The notes beneath the pieces are model-generated. The model did no database searches. It was not told the origin of the DNA and saw only the letters and a program-made list of their open reading frames with translations. This document shows, one piece after another, positions 1-6,112 of a stretch of DNA of 9,433 bases (position 1 is its first letter; each line of letters opens with the position of its first letter). The position numbers and the translations under genes are program-made. Source of the stretch: Verrucomicrobiota bacterium. Its GTDB lineage: Bacteria; Verrucomicrobiota; Verrucomicrobiia; Opitutales; UBA953. Location: assembly GCA_005798925.1 (NCBI GenBank), contig SYID01000235.1:1-9433 (forward strand). The letters are read 5' to 3'.

Positions 1-36
1 CGTAGGCGCTTCGTGCGCGGCGGCGGTGTCAGACAT
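1..36 (-). CDS. ctaE: Probable cytochrome c oxidase subunit III, N-terminal 12 codons only
   Basis: An ATG on the minus strand opens a frame that runs off the left edge of the window (MSDTAAAHEAPT). It lies 35 nt after the ctaD stop, in the same direction. The polar, Ala/His-containing start fits a cytosolic leader before the first helix of subunit III, and ctaE normally follows ctaD in caa3-type operons. Twelve residues cannot prove a family, so the assignment rests on position. If it is subunit III, it should be the short five-helix form, because ctaD here appears to carry two extra helices. No Shine-Dalgarno sequence precedes the ATG; the sense strand reads ACCTCC there. Confidence 0.5.
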   Translation of the reverse strand, partial: MSDTAAAHEAPT

Positions 37-71
37 GGAGGTCAGAATTTAGAATGAGGAGAGGAAGGCGC

Positions 72-2099
72 TCAGCGGGCGGCGGTCTCGGTCGGAACCG
101 GCGTACCGGAGGCGGCGGGGGTCTTGAGCATGTAGCCACCCGGACCTTCGAGGGCCCAGAGCCAGATGCCGAGGAAGAGGACGCCGAGGCCTCCGATGAC
201 CATCCAGCCGGCATGAGGGACGCCCATCGCCATCATCGGCATACCGAAGCCAATGAAGAGGAAGCCCGCGGAAGCCACGAGCGGCATCCAAGATTGGCTG
301 GGCATGTGGACGCCGGCTTCGCCGCCGTCAGGCTCGGAGCCGATGCGCTTGCTGCCATGCTTGTCTTCGAAGAAGGCGTCGCGCGTGGCGACGATCGGAG
401 CCTGGGCGAAGTTATATTCTGGCACCGGGGAAGGCAGCGACCACTCGAGCGTGCGGCCATCCCACGGGTCGTTGGAGCACTTCTTGCCGCGGAAGGCCGT
501 CCACACGAGGTTGACGAAGGCCAGGGCGACGCCGATGCCGAGAATGTAGGCGCCGATGGGGGCGACGAAGTTCCAGGTCTCCCAGCCGTGGCCGGCGTGG
601 GAGGTGTGCGTGCGGCGCGGCTGGCCGGCCAGGCCGAGGTAGTGCATCGGACCGAAGGCGACGTTGAAGCCGAGGATGACCAAGCCCGAGGCGATGTAAG
701 CGATCGGGGCGTTCGGCATGCGGCCGAAGATCTTCGGGAACCAGAAGTAGAGGCCAGCCATCAGGCCGAGGAGCACGCCGCCGAGGAGCACGTAGTGGAA
801 GTGCGCGATGACGAAGTAGCTGTCCTGCTGCTGGGAGTCGGCGGGGGCCGCGGAGTGCATGACGCCGGAGAAACCGCCGCACATGAACATCCAGATGAAG
901 CCGAGGGCGAGAACCATGGGCGGAGTGAAGCGGATCCGTCCGCCCCAGATCGTGCCGAGCCAGTTGAAGATCTTAACGCCCGTCGGGACGGCGATGGCCA
1001 TCGTGAGGAGCGAGAAGGCGGCGGTCGGCACGGGGCCGAGGCCGGTGGTGAACATGTGGTGGCTCCAGACGGCGAAGCCGAGGAAGCCGATGACGGCGCC
1101 GGAGAAGACGATGATCGGGTAGCCGAACAGCGACTTGCCGGTGAAGGTCGGGAGCACTTCCGAGACGATGCCCATCGCCGGCAGCACGAGGATGTACACC
1201 TCGGGGTGTCCGAAGATCCAGAAGAGATGCTGCCACAGGACGGGCTGGCCGCCGGCGGAGGGGTTGAAGAAGTTGGCGCCGAAGGCGCGGTCGAACATGA
1301 GCTCGATCAGCGCGACGGTGATGGCCGGGAAGGCCAGGATGATGAGCACCGCGGTGACCAGCGTCATCCAGGTGAACACCGGCAGCCGCATCATGGTCAT
1401 GCCCTTGGCGCGCATGTTGATGATGGTGCAGATGAAGTTGAAGGAGGCCGCCAGCGAGGCGATGCCGAGCACCTGGATGCCGATGATCCAGAAGTCGGTG
1501 CCGACGCCGGTGAAGCGCAGGGCCTGGCCGTTCTGGCCGAAGGTGCCCGAGAGCGGGGCGTAGCTGAACCAGCCGTTGGCCGGGGCGAAGTCGGTGTAGA
1601 CGAGCGCCTTGTGCCAGGCGAAGGAATCGAACCAGCCGGCGAGGTGGCCGAACTCGAACAGCCACGAGGCGTTGAGCACGAACGCGCCGAAGACGAACGT
1701 CCAGAGCGAGAAGGCGTTGAGGCGCGGGAAGGCGACGTCGCGGGCGCCGATCTGCAGGGGCACGAGGAAGTTGAAGAAGGCGGCGGACAGCGGCATGACC
1801 CCGAGGAAGATCATCGTGGTGCCGTGCATGGTGAACAGCTGGTTGTACATGCGCGCCGTGACGAAGTCGTTGTCCGGGCGGGCCAGCTGGGTGCGGATGG
1901 CGAGCGCCTCGACGCCGCCGATCAGGAAGTAGAGCATGGCGAAGGCGCCGTACAGGATGCCGATCTTCTTGTGGTCGACGGTGGTCAGCCAGTCGGTCCA
2001 GCCGGTGGCGCGGTCCGGGCGGTAGAGGCCGAGGTCGCTGCGCTCAGGCGCCAGCTCGGTCTTGCAGGCGACCGGGGCGTGATGGGAATCGTGGGACAT
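72..2099 (-). CDS. ctaD: Cytochrome c oxidase subunit I, caa3-type (A1 heme-copper oxidase)
   Basis: Catalytic membrane subunit that reduces O2 to water at the heme a3/CuB centre and pumps protons. All diagnostic residues are visible: heme a ligands H92 (in MHGT) and H435; heme a3 ligand H433 (in AHFHYV); CuB ligands H298 (in GHPEVY), H347 and H348 (SHHMF), with Y302 as the cross-linked tyrosine. D121 (ARDVAFPR) and E300 mark a D-channel, and T373 and K376 (PTGVK) a K-channel, which together define the A1 type. At 675 residues it is much longer than the usual 530-560. After the core, a linker (about 540-603) leads to two further hydrophobic segments near 604-625 and 631-650, as in 14-helix caa3 subunits. 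It starts 21 nt after the ctaC stop, so the two are surely cotranscribed. The leader is pyrimidine-rich with no Shine-Dalgarno. Confidence 0.97.
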   Translation of the reverse strand: MSHDSHHAPVACKTELAPERSDLGLYRPDRATGWTDWLTTVDHKKIGILYGAFAMLYFLIGGVEALAIRTQLARPDNDFVTARMYNQLFTMHGTTMIFLGVMPLSAAFFNFLVPLQIGARDVAFPRLNAFSLWTFVFGAFVLNASWLFEFGHLAGWFDSFAWHKALVYTDFAPANGWFSYAPLSGTFGQNGQALRFTGVGTDFWIIGIQVLGIASLAASFNFICTIINMRAKGMTMMRLPVFTWMTLVTAVLIILAFPAITVALIELMFDRAFGANFFNPSAGGQPVLWQHLFWIFGHPEVYILVLPAMGIVSEVLPTFTGKSLFGYPIIVFSGAVIGFLGFAVWSHHMFTTGLGPVPTAAFSLLTMAIAVPTGVKIFNWLGTIWGGRIRFTPPMVLALGFIWMFMCGGFSGVMHSAAPADSQQQDSYFVIAHFHYVLLGGVLLGLMAGLYFWFPKIFGRMPNAPIAYIASGLVILGFNVAFGPMHYLGLAGQPRRTHTSHAGHGWETWNFVAPIGAYILGIGVALAFVNLVWTAFRGKKCSNDPWDGRTLEWSLPSPVPEYNFAQAPIVATRDAFFEDKHGSKRIGSEPDGGEAGVHMPSQSWMPLVASAGFLFIGFGMPMMAMGVPHAGWMVIGGLGVLFLGIWLWALEGPGGYMLKTPAASGTPVPTETAAR

Positions 2100-2120
2100 G
2101 GGTGTGAAGGGGAGGAAGGC

Positions 2121-3404
2121 TTACTTCAGGGTGAGGAGGTATTCGGCGAGGGCGTCGAGCTCCTCGGCGGTGAACTGCTGGTTGGTCTCGCGGAGGCCGG
2201 CCACGTTGAACATCTTGTAATAATGCATGCGGTTGCCGGGCTTGACGTCCTTGGTCGCCTTGCCGTCGGCGCCGTGGGCGACGCCGGACGAACCGATCCA
2301 CCGGATGAGATTGGCCTTGAGCGTGGCCGGGTCGACGGGCTCGGAATTCTCGGTGTTGCCGGTCGACTTCTCGAGGGCGCGCTGCTTGGCGGCGTCACGG
2401 TTGTCGAGCCAGGCGCCGGCGAGCGACTTGCGCGAGGCGACGTGCGTGAGGTCCGGGCCGAAGGCGCCGGCGCCGTAGTGGCCGCCGACGTTGTGGCACA
2501 TCGCGCAGCTCTTGGCGGCGAAGAGGGCCTTGCCCTGCTCGGCCTTGGTGCCGGCGGCCACGGGCGCGGCGTCGGTCTTCTGCTTCTGCACCCACTTGGC
2601 GAATTCGGCGGGCTCGACGACTTCGACGCGGAAGAGCATGTAGGCGTGCGAGTCACCGCAGAACTCGGCGCACTGGCCGTAGTAGTGGCCGGTCTGGTCC
2701 GCCTGGATCCACATGTGGTTCTTGCGGCCCGGCATGAGGTCGACCTTGCCGGCGATCTTGGGGACCCAGAAGGAATGGATGACGTCCTCGGAGCGCAGGT
2801 TGATGCGGACGGCCTTGCCCTTCGGGATGACGAGCTCGTTCGGGACGGAGTGCTTGGCGTCGTTGGTCAGGCCGAGCTGCGGGTATTCGAAACGGAACCA
2901 CCACTGCTTGCCGATGACGTCGACCTCGAGCACCTGTTCCGCGACGGTCTGGGCGTAGTTCTCGCGGCCGCCTTCGACGCGCGGATACCAGGCGGAAAGC
3001 TTCGACGCAGGGACGGATTCGGCCGGGACGTCGTCGGTGTACCAGATGGCGCTCAGGGTCGGGATCGCGATGATGACGAGCGCGCCGATCGAGGCGGTGA
3101 TGAGCCCGATCTCGACGAGGGGGTTGCCGTGGCCGTCTTCGACGATGGCGGGCTTGTCCTCGTCGCCGGGGCGGGCGCGGAACCTGATCACGGCGTAGAC
3201 CAGCAGGCCGCCGACCAGCGCGAAGAGCACGACCACCAGCCAGACGGTGTCCATGAAGACATCGAACTGCACCTGGGCGACCGGCCCCTTGGGGTCCATG
3301 GTCGACTGACGGACGGTCAGTTCTTCCTTGGAGCATCCCGCCATGAAGACGGCCAGGAGGAGGGCGGCGAAAAGACCTGCCCGACTAAGAAAGCGAGAAA
3401 ACAT
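2121..3404 (-). CDS. ctaC: Cytochrome c oxidase subunit II fused to cytochrome c (caa3-type), lipoprotein
   Basis: Accepts electrons and passes them to subunit I through the CuA centre. Residues 1-24 are a lipoprotein signal peptide with lipobox FMAGC, so C24 would be lipidated and anchored outside the cytoplasmic membrane. Two membrane helices follow (about 50-73 and 99-121), then the cupredoxin domain with CuA ligands H210, C245, E247, C249, H253 and M256 at the spacing seen in the bovine enzyme. A C-terminal cytochrome c domain begins near 285; its heme site is C300-A-M-C303-H304, and M393 in the PGNRM loop is the likely sixth ligand. That fusion marks the caa3 type. About 45 residues between the heme motif and the Met loop (roughly 332-385) look longer than in common homologues. 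First gene of the operon; the ATG is chosen because the signal peptide starts there. It is preceded by a CTCTCTCTCC stretch rather than a ribosome-binding site. Confidence 0.96.
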   Translation of the reverse strand: MFSRFLSRAGLFAALLLAVFMAGCSKEELTVRQSTMDPKGPVAQVQFDVFMDTVWLVVVLFALVGGLLVYAVIRFRARPGDEDKPAIVEDGHGNPLVEIGLITASIGALVIIAIPTLSAIWYTDDVPAESVPASKLSAWYPRVEGGRENYAQTVAEQVLEVDVIGKQWWFRFEYPQLGLTNDAKHSVPNELVIPKGKAVRINLRSEDVIHSFWVPKIAGKVDLMPGRKNHMWIQADQTGHYYGQCAEFCGDSHAYMLFRVEVVEPAEFAKWVQKQKTDAAPVAAGTKAEQGKALFAAKSCAMCHNVGGHYGAGAFGPDLTHVASRKSLAGAWLDNRDAAKQRALEKSTGNTENSEPVDPATLKANLIRWIGSSGVAHGADGKATKDVKPGNRMHYYKMFNVAGLRETNQQFTAEELDALAEYLLTLK

Positions 3405-3527
3405 GGAGAGAGAGTTTCGGACGGCGGAAAGTCCGTAAAAAGGCGGCGATTTGCAAGCCCCGGCAGGGGAAAACGCTCTTAAAAAGACTCCTTTTGAGCG
3501 ACCCCGCTGGTAAGTTTTGCTAAACTG

Positions 3528-3538
3528 TTGATAATCAA
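3528..3538. repeat. Short perfect inverted repeat TTGAT-A-ATCAA, possible operator
   Basis: TTGATAATCAA is two perfect 5-bp arms around one central base. It overlaps the candidate -35 box facing folP and lies about 125 bp upstream of ctaC, so a bound regulator could affect either gene. The half sites resemble those of FNR-family regulators, but those need four central bases, so it is not a canonical FNR box. The regulator is unknown. Confidence 0.35.
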
Positions 3539-3556
3539 TACTTTAACTTTAATAAA
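3528..3556 (+). promoter_or_regulatory. Possible promoter toward folP in the AT-rich divergent region
   Basis: The 248-bp gap between ctaC and folP contains the only clearly AT-rich island of the window (about 3505-3590). On the plus strand TTGATA (3528-3533) is followed after 17 bp by AATAAA (3551-3556), a 5/6 and a 4/6 match to sigma-70 hexamers. It would give folP a leader of about 90 nt. For ctaC on the minus strand, TATGAT (complement of 3561-3566) could be a -10 box, but I see no good -35. These are consensus matches only; AT-rich DNA produces them by chance. Confidence 0.3.
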
Positions 3557-3608
3557 ACCCATCATACCCTCTAATAACAGATAAGCGGCTCGGCTTCTAC
3601 CGCCGCCG

Positions 3609-3652
3609 GGCTTGGGGGTTGCGCCCGACAGCCGACCGCCTAACCCCAAGCC
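3609..3652 (+). promoter_or_regulatory. Leader hairpin directly abutting the folP start codon
   Basis: The left arm 3609-3620 (GGCTTGGGGGTT) pairs with the right arm 3642-3652 (AACCCCAAGCC): 11 base pairs with one bulged G and a 21-nt loop. The right arm ends exactly one base before the A of the folP ATG. In RNA this stem would occupy the ribosome docking region, so it could lower or switch translation of folP. The pairing is plain in the sequence; the regulatory role is inferred. It is not followed by a U-run, so it does not look like an intrinsic terminator. Confidence 0.45.
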
Positions 3653-4519
3653 ATGTCCTGGACCAGCCCTCATGGCACCCCCCTGCCCGATTGGCGTCGG
3701 CGCACCCTGCTGATGGGGATCATGAACCTGACCCCCGACTCGTTTTCGGACGGCGGCCAGCTGCCCGACGCCGACGCGGCGGTCGCCCGCGCCGAAACAT
3801 TGCTCGCCGAAGGCGCCGACGTGCTCGACCTGGGCGCGGAATCCACCCGCCCGGGCGCGACACCGGTCTCGGCCGGCACCGAAGAAGCGAGGTTGGTCCC
3901 GGCGATCCGGGCCATCCGCCGACGTTTCCCCCAGGCGGTGCTTTCCGTCGACACCTACAAGGCCGCCGTCGCCGTGGCTTGCGTGGAGGCCGGCGCCGAC
4001 CTGGTCAACGACGTCGAAGGCGGCCGCTTCGAAGCCGTCGAGGAGGCTTCGCCGATGGCCGCCGCCTGCGCTCGCCTACGTTGCCCGCTCATCCTGATGC
4101 ACCGCCGGAAACAGCCGGATTATTCCGATTTCTGGCCAGAAATCCTCGAAGATCTGCGCGGCTCGCTGCGCCGCGCGCTCGCGGCCGGCATCCGCCGCGA
4201 ACAGCTCTGGACCGACCCCGGCTTCGGGTTCGGGAAGACGCCCGCCCAGAACCTGATGCTGGTGCGCGAACTTTCCAAGGTCGCCGCGCTGGGTTATCCC
4301 GTCCTGCTCGGGACGAGCCGCAAGTCGACCCTCGGCCTGGTGCTCGACGAACCCGATCCGCTCCGCCGCGCGGCCGGCAATGATGTCACCGCGGCCTGGG
4401 GAATCTCCCAAGGCTGCGCGATGCTCCGCGTCCACGACGTCGCGGCGGCCCGCCCGGTGGTCCGGGTGGCCGACGCCCTGCGACAAGCCCCCCAGTGGGG
4501 GGCTTTGCCCCGAGCCTGA
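3653..4519 (+). CDS. folP: Dihydropteroate synthase
   Basis: Condenses p-aminobenzoate with 6-hydroxymethyl-7,8-dihydropterin diphosphate in cytosolic folate synthesis; the target of sulfonamides. TIM-barrel signatures appear in order: MGIMNLTPDSFSDGG (21-35, with N25), DLGAESTRPG (59-68), SVD (D100), ND (N119-D120), LMH (H150), TDPGFGFGKT (187-196, with D188), GTSRKS (220-225, with K224) and LRVHDV (R259, H261). At 288 residues it has normal length. The last 11 residues after the final helix are not typical and are encoded by a GC-rich hairpin. ATG 3653 leaves a 20-residue lead before the first signature, as is common; M21 is an internal alternative but would remove the first strand. It is divergent from the ctaCDE operon and has no Shine-Dalgarno, its start instead abutting a hairpin. 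No other folate gene is adjacent. Confidence 0.96.
   Translation: MSWTSPHGTPLPDWRRRTLLMGIMNLTPDSFSDGGQLPDADAAVARAETLLAEGADVLDLGAESTRPGATPVSAGTEEARLVPAIRAIRRRFPQAVLSVDTYKAAVAVACVEAGADLVNDVEGGRFEAVEEASPMAAACARLRCPLILMHRRKQPDYSDFWPEILEDLRGSLRRALAAGIRREQLWTDPGFGFGKTPAQNLMLVRELSKVAALGYPVLLGTSRKSTLGLVLDEPDPLRRAAGNDVTAAWGISQGCAMLRVHDVAAARPVVRVADALRQAPQWGALPRA
4485..4505. terminator. GC-rich hairpin at the folP 3' end, possible bidirectional terminator
   Basis: AAGCCCCCC (4485-4493) and GGGGGGCTT (4497-4505) form a perfect 9-bp stem with a 3-nt AGT loop. It lies inside the last codons of folP, 32 nt beyond the 3' end of the convergent tRNA-Thr gene. The T-run after it is only three bases on the plus strand (TTT) and two on the minus strand, so it would be a weak intrinsic terminator, but it is well placed to stop tRNA transcription from the right and folP transcription from the left. 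Confidence 0.45.
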
Positions 4520-4537
4520 ACCGCGAAAAGCAGGGGC

Positions 4538-4613
4538 TGGAGCCAGCAGTCGGACTTGAACCGACGACCTGCCGCTTACAAGGCGGCTGCTCTACCAACT
4601 GAGCTATGCTGGC
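4538..4613 (-). tRNA. tRNA-Thr (anticodon UGU)
   Basis: On the minus strand a full cloverleaf is visible: acceptor arms GCCAGCA (complement of 4607-4613) and TGCTGGC (complement of 4542-4548); U8-A9; D-arm GCTC/GAGC with the AGTTGGTA loop; anticodon stem GCCGC/GCGGC around loop CTTGTAA, giving anticodon UGU for ACA threonine codons; T-arm GTCGG/CCGAC with loop TTCAAGT. The discriminator base is U and the 3' CCA is genome-encoded (4538-4540). It is 76 nt including CCA. It is convergent with folP, whose stop lies 18 nt from the CCA end. Confidence 0.96.
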
Positions 4614-4651
4614 TTATGCCCTCATTCACAGGGTTGTTCACAGCCCGTCGG

Positions 4652-4657
4652 TGTCAA
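4652..4657 (-). promoter_or_regulatory. TTGACA -35 candidate upstream of tRNA-Thr
   Basis: A perfect TTGACA on the minus strand ends 38 nt before the tRNA 5' base, the right distance for a tRNA promoter. The hexamer 17 bp downstream (ACCCTG) does not match a -10 box, so this is only half supported. It sits inside an imperfectly spaced inverted repeat, AGGGTTG (4630-4636) and CAACCCT (4655-4661). Confidence 0.3.
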
Positions 4658-4661
4658 CCCT

Positions 4662-4677
4662 CGGCGTTTCGGCGTTT
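4662..4677. repeat. Two tandem 8-bp copies of CGGCGTTT
   Basis: CGGCGTTT occurs twice in direct succession (4662-4669 and 4670-4677) in the 120-bp gap between the tRNA and the lipoprotein gene. The same gap also holds TTCACAG twice (4625-4631 and 4637-4643). These could be binding sites for the lipoprotein or tRNA promoter, or simple replication slippage; nothing else in the gap looks like a gene. Confidence 0.4.
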
Positions 4678-4733
4678 AGGGGTTGAAACCTTGGCGGCTT
4701 TGCACGAAAACCTTCCACCCCAAGTCCAGTAAC

Positions 4734-6023
4734 ATGCGTATCCCCGTTTCCCTCGTCGCCCTCGGCGTCGCCCTCGCCGGTTGCAAGTCCTCCGTCGACT
4801 CGGCCAACATCGACACCGTCTCGGTGACGTCGAGCCCGACCGCGGCCGCCGTGCGGCTCAACGGCTCCGCCGTCGGCCGGACGCCGACCACCATCAAGCT
4901 CGACCGTGCCAAGAATTACGAGCTGCAGGTCGGCAAGGGCGGCTACGTCACCGAGACGACCGAACTCAAGCCGCGCCTCATCTCCACGGGCAAAGCTGTC
5001 GAATACGGTTTCCCCGCCTCCATCGTGGTCAACCTCACCAAGGAGCCGGCTGCCGGCGAACCCGGTGTGCCCCCCGCCGACCTCAAAGAGTTCGAGAAGC
5101 TTTCCAAGAAGGCCCTCGGCGAAGAAGTCGCCGCCAAGCAAGCACAGCCGTCGGACATCGACGCCGCCAAGGAAGCCGCCGCCAAAGTGCAGGCCGCCCT
5201 CGCCGCCAAGGAAGCCGAGACCCAGGCCCGTCTGGCCCAGCTCAACAAGGGCATCGCCGAAACCAAGTCGGCCCAGGCCTCGGACGCATCCGCCAAGGAT
5301 TCCGCCGCCCGCCTCGCCCGCCTCGAGCAGACCTACGCCGCCGAAATCAAGGCCCTCAAGGATTCGCAGGCCAACGCCGAAGCGGCGATCAAGTCGCTGG
5401 CGGCCCGCGCCGACGAACTGAAGCGCCGCTCCGACCTCGAAGCGAAGGAAGCCAAGGCCGCCGCCGATAAGAGCCTCGCCGAGATCCAGAAAGCCCTCGA
5501 AGAGCAGAAAGCCGCGGTCGCCAAGGCCAACGAGGACCTCGCCAAGGCCAAAGAAGAGGCCGCCCTGAATGCCAAGGCCGCCGCCGACAAGGCCGCCGCC
5601 AAGGCCAACGAAGAGGTGAAGCTGCTCCAAGCCAAGCTCGCCGAGGCCAACAAGGCCGCCGAGAAGGCCGTCGCTGACGGACAAGTCGAAGCCAAAGCCA
5701 AAGCCAAACTGGCCGAAGCCAAGGCCGCCGCCGAAGCCAAACTCGTCAAAGCGAACAAGGCCGCCGCCGATGCCAACAAGGCCGCCGCCGCCGCGAAGGC
5801 CGCCTCGGAAAAGGCCGTCGCCGCCGCCCGCCGCGAGGCCGAAGCCAAGCTCGCCGAAGCCAACAAGGCCGCCGCCGATGCCAAGGCCCGCGCCGAAGCC
5901 CTGAAGTATTCCGAGTTCAGCTCCCGCTACGCCCTGCTCGAGAGCAAGCGCCGCGCGAAGGCCATCTCCGAGGAGGACTTCAAGGCCGCCCTCGCCGGTC
6001 TCCGCAAGGAACTCGGCCTCTGA
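4734..6023 (+). CDS. PEGA-domain lipoprotein with long coiled coil and SHOCT-like tail
   Basis: A 429-residue exported lipoprotein of unknown exact role. Residues 1-17 are a lipoprotein signal (MRIPVSLVALGVALAGC) with C17 as the lipidated residue; K18 follows it, which under the E. coli +2 rule would favour the outer membrane. Residues about 29-80 form a PEGA domain (SSPTAAAVRLNGSAVGRTP, then the KGGYV turn), a small beta fold common in surface and cell-wall-linked proteins. Residues about 118-392 are Ala/Lys/Glu-rich heptads without Gly or Pro breaks over long stretches, predicted as coiled coil, TolA-like in composition. The tail (393-429, with SEEDFKAALAGLRKEL) resembles a SHOCT domain. 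A TTG 51 nt upstream could extend the frame, but ATG 4734 starts the signal peptide. A structural tether between membrane and cell wall is plausible but not shown. It has its own terminator and no operon partner. Confidence 0.85.
   Translation: MRIPVSLVALGVALAGCKSSVDSANIDTVSVTSSPTAAAVRLNGSAVGRTPTTIKLDRAKNYELQVGKGGYVTETTELKPRLISTGKAVEYGFPASIVVNLTKEPAAGEPGVPPADLKEFEKLSKKALGEEVAAKQAQPSDIDAAKEAAAKVQAALAAKEAETQARLAQLNKGIAETKSAQASDASAKDSAARLARLEQTYAAEIKALKDSQANAEAAIKSLAARADELKRRSDLEAKEAKAAADKSLAEIQKALEEQKAAVAKANEDLAKAKEEAALNAKAAADKAAAKANEEVKLLQAKLAEANKAAEKAVADGQVEAKAKAKLAEAKAAAEAKLVKANKAAADANKAAAAAKAASEKAVAAARREAEAKLAEANKAAADAKARAEALKYSEFSSRYALLESKRRAKAISEEDFKAALAGLRKELGL
5440..5900 (+). repeat. 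Degenerate Ala/Lys/Glu repeat region inside the lipoprotein gene
   Basis: The coiled-coil part of the lipoprotein gene repeats variants of AAGGCCGCCGCCGA and GCCGAAGCCAA, giving peptides such as AEANKAAADAKA and AKAAADKAAAKANEE. Unit length varies, so it is low-complexity heptad coding rather than a fixed-length tandem array. Such DNA can change length by slippage, which would lengthen or shorten the coil by whole turns. Confidence 0.6.
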
Positions 6024-6044
6024 GCCGGACTTCGCTCCGCTTCG

Positions 6045-6074
6045 AAAAGCCCGGCCGCTCGGCCGGGCTTTTTT
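6045..6074 (+). terminator. Rho-independent terminator after the lipoprotein gene
   Basis: AAAAGCCCGGCC (6045-6056) pairs with GGCCGGGCTTTT (6061-6072) in a perfect 12-bp stem with a GCTC loop, followed by a run of six T (6069-6074). It begins 21 nt after the lipoprotein stop. This is the clearest terminator in the window and separates the lipoprotein from gcvT. Confidence 0.9.
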
Positions 6075-6104
6075 GTTGGAACATCCCGCCGGCGCCGCAC
6101 CTTC

Positions 6105-6109
6105 GGAGG
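6105..6109 (+). promoter_or_regulatory. Shine-Dalgarno of gcvT
   Basis: GGAGG ends three bases before the ATG at 6113, closer than the usual 5-9 nt. It is the only recognisable Shine-Dalgarno at a start codon in this window, and it supports the chosen gcvT start. Confidence 0.5.
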
Positions 6110-6112
6110 CCT

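Noticed and set aside
54..3482. Plus-strand open frame of 1,142 codons across ctaC and ctaD
   Set aside because: It is the in-register complement of two certain oxidase genes. It is open only because those genes avoid TTA, CTA and TCA. Its product is low-complexity Glu/Asp/Gly/Arg with no family signature.
3528..3538. Canonical FNR box
   Set aside because: The TTGAT and ATCAA half sites are separated by one base, while FNR needs four.
3479..3673. Small minus-strand frame of 64 codons upstream of ctaC, with an inner MMGFIKVKV start
   Set aside because: A leader peptide is conceivable because a weak AGAGGG lies before the inner ATG, but the frame simply crosses the AT-rich promoter island and overlaps the folP start. 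No homology or attenuator is visible.
4683..4733. TTG-started extension of the lipoprotein by 17 residues
   Set aside because: It would place charged residues and a stray Cys before an ideal lipoprotein signal peptide beginning at ATG 4734.
4638..5684. Minus-strand open frame of 348 codons, Gly/Leu-rich
   Set aside because: In-register complement of the Ala/Lys/Glu coiled-coil gene; the Gly/Leu repeats only mirror its codons. The plus strand has the signal peptide and terminator.
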